A DNA stretch of 64,000 nt from Cannabis sativa (Eukaryota; Streptophyta; Magnoliopsida; Rosales; Cannabaceae): contig NC_083602.1 of assembly GCF_029168945.1 (NCBI RefSeq), positions 25,283,323 to 25,347,322 on the forward strand, given 5' to 3'. The position numbers were made by a program, and so were the translations under genes. Below, one piece after another: positions 58,484 to 64,000 of this stretch; the stretch's first letter is position 1, and each line of letters begins with the position of its first letter. Under the pieces are notes generated by a model, which worked only from the letters and a program-made list of their open reading frames with translations, did no database searches and had not been told where the DNA came from.

Positions 58484-59597
58484 ATGTGAAAATGCTTTAG
58501 ACTAGGCTTTCGACCTGTCCAAAGCTCATAAGGTGTTTTTGCAACTGCTTTACTTGGTACTCTATTCAAAATGTAAGCTGTTGTCTTTAATGCTTCTCCC
58601 CAGAGGGACTCAGGTAAGGTAGAATGAGCGATCATGCTCCTTACCATATCCTTAAGAGTCCTATTTCGTCTCTCAGCAACACCATTCATGCTAGGTGATC
58701 CTGACATGGTGTACTGTGGGACAATACCACATTCCTCTAGGAATTTAGCAAATGGTCATGGACGTTGTTCACCTGAGCCATCATATCTACCGTAGTACTC
58801 ACCACCACGATCAGATTTGACGTTCTTAATCCTTTTGTTGAGTTGATTCTCAACTTCAGCTTTGTAAGCTTTGAACACGTCCACAGACTGAGATTTTTCA
58901 TGAATGAGATATAGGTACCCATAACGTGAGTAATCGTCTATGAATGATATAAATATTGTTGACCATTCCAAGATGCCGTAGGGAATGGCCCACAAATATC
59001 TGTGTGAATCAATTCTAAGACTTCTGAAGCTCTATTGGCACCTAATCTCTTAGTTTTGGTTTGTTTTCCCTTGATACAATCTACACAGACATTGAAATCT
59101 GTGAAGTCAAGAGACTCTAAAATGTCATCAGACACAAGACGCTCAATTCTACCTCTTGAGATATGACCTAAGCGTTTATGCCATAATGACGCTGAATTTT
59201 CTTTATTTAATTTGCGTTTAGTACCTCGTGATTCCACATGCAAGGTTTCATTATAGGATGCAATTGTTTCTAACAAATAAAGATTGTCATAAGTATTCAA
59301 ATAACCAGTTCCAATAATATTTGAATTTAAAGACAAAGTAAACTGATTGTTTCCAAATGAACAAGAATATCCAAATTTGTCCAACAAAGAAACAGAAACT
59401 AAATTTCGTCTAAAAGACGGCATAACAAAAGTGTCTTTCAAATCCAAATAAAAACCAGTTCCTAATAACAATCTAAAATGCCCAATTGCTTCCACTTCCA
59501 CCGATTGACCATCGCCCACAAAGATGTATCTTTCACCATCACTTGGCTTTCGGTAGCTCAGGCAATCCTGCATAGAAACACTTATGAGTAGTAGCAC
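58453..59597 (-). pseudogene. Copia protease end and integrase, frameshifted
   Basis: Frames 59597-58938, 58995-58756 and 58707-58453 together make the protease tail (DGERYIFVGDGQSVEVEAIG..) and integrase. Visible are the zinc region [56 protein letters not shown] and [14 protein letters not shown] (catalytic Asp, Asp, Glu set). Frame breaks occur near 59560, 58950, 58750 and 58470. Confidence 0.83.
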
Positions 59598-60476
59598 CAG
59601 AATCTATCCACCAAGTGTTTCTAGGTACTGAAACTAAATTAACCTCAGAACAGACCAAAGCAAGATTAATACCTTTCTTTACACGCCATGCGTGATATTT
59701 GGCACAATCTTTCTTCACATGTCCAGGTTGGTTACAAAAGAAACAACCCTTAGAATCCTGTTGTTGTTTCTTTTGAACTGGACCCTTAGCAGCTTCATTC
59801 TCAAATTTCCTTTTCTTGCCCTTATCCTTAGGGGTAGTGGCCAAATGAGCACTTTCGGTTTTGTCCTTTTTCAACCTTTCTTCCTCTTGCACACAATGAG
59901 AAATAAGCTCGTTGAGAGTCCATTTCTCCTTTTGACAGTTGTAACTAATTTTAAATTGGTTAAATTGTGGAGGAAGCGTTAACAAAACCATGAGTACAAG
60001 TACATCATCTGAAAGCTCAATCTTAAGTGTCCTTAATCTTGAGACAATATGATGCATTTCCATAATGTACTCCCTTACATTTCCTTGACCCTTATACTTC
60101 ATGTTCATTAAAGAACCAAGAAGTGTTGTCCTTTCAACCTTATCGTTTTTAGCAAAACGTTCCTCAATTTGTTCAAGGAAATTCTTAGCCATAGTAACCC
60201 CTTCGGATTCGGTGCCCCAAAAGGCTTCTGGAATGCTGTGTTTCATAATCATTAGACTCGTGCGATTTGAACGATCCCACTTCTCAAATTCCCTTTTATC
60301 ATCATGGGAACTTTCCTTAGTGAGAGGTGCAGGTTGTTCATTTCTTAGTGCATGATCTAAATCCATACATCTCAGAATTATAAGTAGGTTCCTTTTCCAA
60401 TCTTTGAAATTGGTCCCATTAAGCATAGGAATAGAATTAATGTTGGCAGATATTGAAGCAGCAGAAGATGAACTAG
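59539..60476 (-). pseudogene. Copia gag with zinc knuckle and protease start
   Basis: The open frame from the Met at 60426 reads MLNGTNFKDWKRNLLIILR, then gag-core sequence (EFEKWDRSNRTSLMIMKHSIPEAF, LMNMKYKG..VREYIMEMHHIVSRL). A basic stretch and CFFCNQPGHVKKDC (CX2CX4HX4C) follow, then WWIDSGATTH, the protease DSG, where the frame breaks. The same frame stays open upstream to a splice-acceptor-like TTCTATATTCAG ending at 60477, so the true start may lie in a separate upstream exon. 295 aa as it stands. Confidence 0.8.
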
Positions 60477-61499
60477 CTGAATATAGAACAAAAAAACAAG
60501 CTCACATTAATATGCATAATTAAACAATAAATTCAAAAATTGGTTAATCCCATCTCAAGATACCAAACACACATTAATATCAAGTCTTTGGACAATAATA
60601 TTAACTGTAAGCGATACTCTTGGTGTAGCAATCAAATATTGACAATAAAACTATGCCAAACAATAGGTCAATCTTTGGATTAACGTATTGCTCACACAAA
60701 ATACCTTATAATTGTCACACATTTATTGCCACAGGTATGTTTGAAATCTAGCAAAATATTCACTTACCTTTGGGCTAGTCAATATAAGCATCAATTACAA
60801 ACACACAACTATCCTAATATTTAAATAAATTAATCTACACAAAAGAGGTCACTTTGGCGACATATTGTTTCAATTAATTTATTCAAAATATTAGTCATAA
60901 CCAACACCAAAATTTGAATTAAATTGTTTGAACCAAAATTTATAATAAAACTGTCTAATTATATACATTATCTTAAGAGGCATACAACAATATATATATT
61001 TAAAATCAATACAAAAATTTCATTTATTATCATTCAAATATTGATCAAAATAAAAGAATCTACTATATACTGAAGCCACGAGTAAAACAAAGAAATTGAT
61101 ATATATGTAATCAGAATATGCACTGAAACCGAAGCCACAAGTAAAAAATTATTTTTATCTTATATCATATATATGTTCTGATTGATTGTAATCAGAAACA
61201 TATATATACGATTCATATACTCACATTAATTCTGAAGCTACATCATAAAATCATGGTTTCACTTTTGAAAGTAAGTAAAAAACATAAGATGAAAAAGAAA
61301 TCGATATACTTATACGTATCCTCGTAATCGAAAGAAACAAAATTAATATCAACCACATGAATAGTATCAAACCCATCAAATTATATATTGTATAAATTAA
61401 TCCAAACAATATATAAATCTGTATAATAAATCAAAATATTCATGACAGAGACAGAATATTTATCATCAAGATCAATAAATCATTGTTACGAAAAGAAAA
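60477..61499. other. Copia leader or intron-like region
   Basis: It lies between the gag of the 55.5-60.5 kb copia and the next element. AT-rich, with no coding frame and no LTR match. A TCTGAAGC/CTGAAGCCAC-type motif repeats near 61070, 61130 and 61220. Best read as the untranslated leader of the copia, interrupted at 61500 by the next one. Confidence 0.45.
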
Positions 61500-61727
61500 T
61501 GAAAGTGTTTTATTAATCTGAATGAATGAATTAAATTTACACAAAGGCAGAACCGGACTTTATAAACAACTATACAACCGACTATGATATAAACCAGTAC
61601 AGAGTTAGTTAAGAACTTAACTAACTTAGCTGATATAAACCAAGAAAGAAAGAACAGTAAAAACTGTAATAACAGTCAACTAACTAACAAACTAACAGAC
61701 ACTAGAATAGGTACACAAATTCTAATA
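61500..61727 (-). repeat. 3' LTR of the right-hand copia, 228 bp
   Basis: The + strand reads TGAAAGTGTTTTATTAATC..CAAATTCTAATA, next to the C-run that complements the PPT. On the minus strand it begins TATTAGAA, one base off the usual TG start. The TSD on this side would be GAAAA (61495-61499); its partner is outside the window. Confidence 0.75.
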
Positions 61728-61739
61728 CCCCCCTTCAAG

Positions 61740-62464
61740 ATCGAGCATAGATATCATATGTTGACATCTTGGAAATATGATTTGTGAGGATGGTGGAGGA
61801 TAAAGGTTTCGTAAAGACGTCTGCTAGTTGATGTGAACCCGAGATAGGAACGAGGCGAATGGTTGAATTTTTGATTTTGTCTCGTATAAAATGGCAGTCC
61901 AATTCGATGTGTTTCGTTCTTTCGTGAAATGTTGGGTTGTTGGCAATATGAATTGCTGAATGGTTGTCACAATAAAGGAAAGCAGGATGTGGTTGTGGGA
62001 TTTGAAAGTCGTGAAGTAGATACTGAAGCCAAGTAACTTCAGGTGGCAGCGGCTAAAGCACGATACTCTGCTTCAGCAGAGCTCTTCGATATAGTAGGCT
62101 GCTTCTTTGTTTTCCAAGATATGAGGCTGTCACCAAGGAAAATACAATATCCCGTTGTGGAACGTCGTGTAATGGGGCAAGAAGCCCAGTCGGAATCTGA
62201 GAAACCACGAAGTGTGAGAGCAGATGTTGATGAATAAAGAAGACCTTGCCCCGGATTGCCTTTAAGATATCTGAGGAGATGATGGACATCTTGTAAATGG
62301 GATGTCCTTGGTGTTGCCATGAATTGACTGAGGCAGTTCACAGCAAAAGTAATGTCGGGTCTTGAGAGAGTGAGATAGAGCAGTTTTCCTATTAGTTGAC
62401 AATAGTGGGACGGGTTGTCAAGTGGTTGTCCAAGATCATTGTCGAATTTGATTTTGGGATCCAT
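61740..62464 (-). pseudogene. Copia RT end and RNase H, frameshifted
   Basis: The frame 62464-62039 reads MDPKIKFDNDLGQPLD, LTLSRPDITFAVNCLSQFM, then RNase H (LRGFSDSDWASCPITRRSTTGYCIFLG, SKSSAEAEYRALAAAT). It is cut by a stop at 62039 through a one-base change in frame. Beyond it, in another frame, the CDN..A..IANNP..HERTKHIE block is recognisable to about 61870, then the 3' end of pol. Confidence 0.8.
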
Positions 62465-63978
62465 AGGAGTTTTGGTAGGCCTACTCCCGATATATCCCGT
62501 GTCTTCAAGAAGTTCAAGTGTGTACTTTCGTTGAGAGATGAAAGACCTTGTTTGGCACGGGCAATCTCAAATCCAAGGAAATATTTGAGATGACCAAGAG
62601 CTTTGAGTTTGAATTTCTGGTGTAGAGAGTCTTGGAGTTGATGGAGAAGGGAGATATTAGGCCCAGTGATGATGATATCGTCAACATAGACAAGGAGGGC
62701 AATGAATGTATCTTCGGTTCCTCTTGTGAATAATGTGTAATCAGCCTGGGATTGTTTGAAACCTTCGTCGAGAAGTGCATTAGAGAGCTTCTTGTACCAC
62801 GGTCGAGAAGATTGTTTGAGACCGTAAATGGATTTATGGAGCTTGCACACTAAATTTGTTCCTGTAGGAAAAGAAGATGGTATTGTTAGTCCTTTAGGGA
62901 GAGACATATAGACCTCTTCATGTAGGTCTCCATTTAAAAAAGCATTATCAATATCAAGTTGGAGAATAGGCCACTGTTTAATGGTAGATATGGCAAGTAA
63001 TAGTTTTAGTGTAACCATTTTGGCTACAGGTGAGAAAGTATCAAAAAAATCAAGTCCTTCTTGTTGTGAGTATCCTTGAGCAACGAGTCTAGCCTTGAGT
63101 CTTTCCACACTTCCATCACTATTGAACTTTATTTTATATACCCATCGACATCCAATGGATCGTTTATTTGGGGGTAAAGGTATGATACTCCAAGTGTTGT
63201 TTCTAATGAGTGCCTTGAGTTCATGATTCATAGCATGGACCCATTGTTCAAATTGAATGGCTTCTTGGTATGTTTTAGGTTCCCTCATGGTAGCCACTGC
63301 AAATATAAAGGCTTTGTAAGGGTCTGATATTTGAGAATAAGAAAGAAAATTAGAAATATTATGAGGTGTGGACGATTTATCCTGAATTGTCGAGTAACAT
63401 TCAAAGTCCCTGAGATATGATGGAGGTTTGGTGGTTCGAGTAGATCTTCGTGGAGGATTTGAAATAGGATTTGGTGCTGTCAAACCAGTAGTACTGTCTG
63501 TTATATCAGAAGCTGCAGGCACGTTTGAATCAGTGTTGTTCTCCTCTGTAGGAACTGGTTCAGGAATGGAAGTAGTGGCATGTTGTTCTGTGGGATAATC
63601 AGATACATGAGTGTTGTGAATATTATTGCTAGGAAGTACAATATGAGAGAAAGGATCAATGATGTTGCTGTCGGTATTGAGCCTGTGAAAAGGAAAAACA
63701 TTCTCATGAAAAACCACATTGCGAGAAATGAAAAATTGATTGGTGTTAATATCAAATAAGTTGTATCCTTTTATTCCGTGGGGATATCCCATGAAAACAC
63801 ATGTACGAGCGCGAGGTGCAAACTTGGTTCTGTGAGCAGAGAGAGTTGAGGCAAATGCAAGGTATCCTATAGTTCTTAGATGTTCATAATTTGGTTGTTT
63901 GTTGAATAAACACTCAAATGGTGTTTTGTTTTTGAGCAGGGGAGTTGGAATTCTGTTGATAAAAAAAGTTGCAGCCAA
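62392..63978 (-). CDS. Copia integrase C-terminus and RT, 528-aa open frame
   Basis: Reads in from the window edge. Integrase C-terminal part: FFINRIPTPLLKNKTPFECLF, GYLAFASTLSAHRTKFAPRA, VFMGYPHGIKGYNLFD. A Ser/Thr/Pro linker (RRSTRTTKPPSYLRDF) follows. [62 protein letters not shown] and LLVYVDDIIITG. A frameshift near 62540 (after KQGLSSLNE) replaces the normal RT end with unrelated residues to the stop at 62392; the proper frame is open from 62464. The start at 63978 is just the first Met. Confidence 0.85.
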   Translation of the reverse strand: MAATFFINRIPTPLLKNKTPFECLFNKQPNYEHLRTIGYLAFASTLSAHRTKFAPRARTCVFMGYPHGIKGYNLFDINTNQFFISRNVVFHENVFPFHRLNTDSNIIDPFSHIVLPSNNIHNTHVSDYPTEQHATTSIPEPVPTEENNTDSNVPAASDITDSTTGLTAPNPISNPPRRSTRTTKPPSYLRDFECYSTIQDKSSTPHNISNFLSYSQISDPYKAFIFAVATMREPKTYQEAIQFEQWVHAMNHELKALIRNNTWSIIPLPPNKRSIGCRWVYKIKFNSDGSVERLKARLVAQGYSQQEGLDFFDTFSPVAKMVTLKLLLAISTIKQWPILQLDIDNAFLNGDLHEEVYMSLPKGLTIPSSFPTGTNLVCKLHKSIYGLKQSSRPWYKKLSNALLDEGFKQSQADYTLFTRGTEDTFIALLVYVDDIIITGPNISLLHQLQDSLHQKFKLKALGHLKYFLGFEIARAKQGLSSLNESTHLNFLKTRDISGVGLPKLLWIPKSNSTMILDNHLTTRPTIVN

Positions 63979-64000
63979 GATGCATTCACTCCAGAATTTT

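Larger units (their letters stand above)
55476..61499 (-). mobile_element. Copia element, minus strand, body and 3' LTR
   Basis: The 3' LTR ends at 56006 (TGTTGGATT.. on the minus strand) after the PPT CCCAAGTGGGAGAT (56007-56020). Pol (RT/RNase H frame intact), integrase, protease and gag follow up to about 60476. Beyond gag, 60477-61499 is noncoding leader, apparently intron-like. No 5' LTR is seen before the next element begins at 61500, so it probably lies past the window. The other edge (about 55476) is approximate. Family homologous to the ancient relic at 17.1-30.1 kb. Confidence 0.82.
61500..64000 (-). mobile_element. Second minus-strand copia, 3' half (runs off window)
   Basis: The 3' LTR lies at 61500-61727, followed by a PPT (GAAGGGGGG on the minus strand, 61728-61736). 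RNase H, RT and the integrase C-terminal end read leftward. The 5' half, gag and 5' LTR lie beyond 64000. Distinct family from its left neighbour. It is inserted in that neighbour's leader. Confidence 0.88.

Overview
The window is nuclear DNA of a plant, most likely a eudicot: strongly AT-rich, with two intron-containing plant genes (a WNK kinase and a plastid-targeted DUF1517 protein), Ty1/copia, LINE and hAT elements, a Cassandra-type TRIM with 5S rRNA homology, and a captured plastid petA fragment. The species cannot be named from this alone. There is no bacterial-style operon, CRISPR array, rRNA locus or intact tRNA gene.

Layout. 1-6.2 kb is AT-rich intergenic DNA with a four-unit tandem repeat, a hAT element carrying a tRNA-like module and a second hAT MITE nested inside it. 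6.2-15.5 kb is one essentially full-length LINE (+ strand, about 5.8 kb once insertions are subtracted), interrupted by a MITE and two solo LTRs, each with a target-site duplication (TSD). 17.1-30.1 kb is a very decayed copia relic. It is split by a complete short-LTR copia element (18434-26195), itself hit by two solo LTRs, and by a 2.3-kb solo LTR (26541-28819). 30.1-33.7 kb is a fragment of another copia, split by a young, internally deleted copia (30350-33191, - strand). 34.4-37.0 kb holds a LINE tail, a hAT MITE and the rearranged Cassandra element.

The gene-bearing part runs from 39.4 to 54.3 kb. WNK5-type kinase: + strand, 7 exons, 39648-42638, predicted 755 aa. DUF1517 chloroplast protein: - strand, 6 exons, 54122-51076, predicted 403 aa. 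Between them lie several MITEs, a LINE tail, and a hAT-like element whose TIRs and near-perfect TSD enclose a plastid petA fragment. 55.5-64 kb holds two more - strand copia elements. The left one keeps a 691-aa RT/RNase H frame. The right one, inserted into the leader of the first, keeps a 528-aa integrase-end/RT frame and runs off the window.

The two host genes have no evident functional link to each other. The main interest is transposon architecture: a TRIM whose 5' LTR has become a 140-bp inverted repeat, a DNA transposon enclosing organelle DNA, a possible spliced gag leader in a copia element, and a layered insertion history readable from TSDs. All exon boundaries, TSDs and LTR comparisons were worked out by eye from the sequence; no database search was run.
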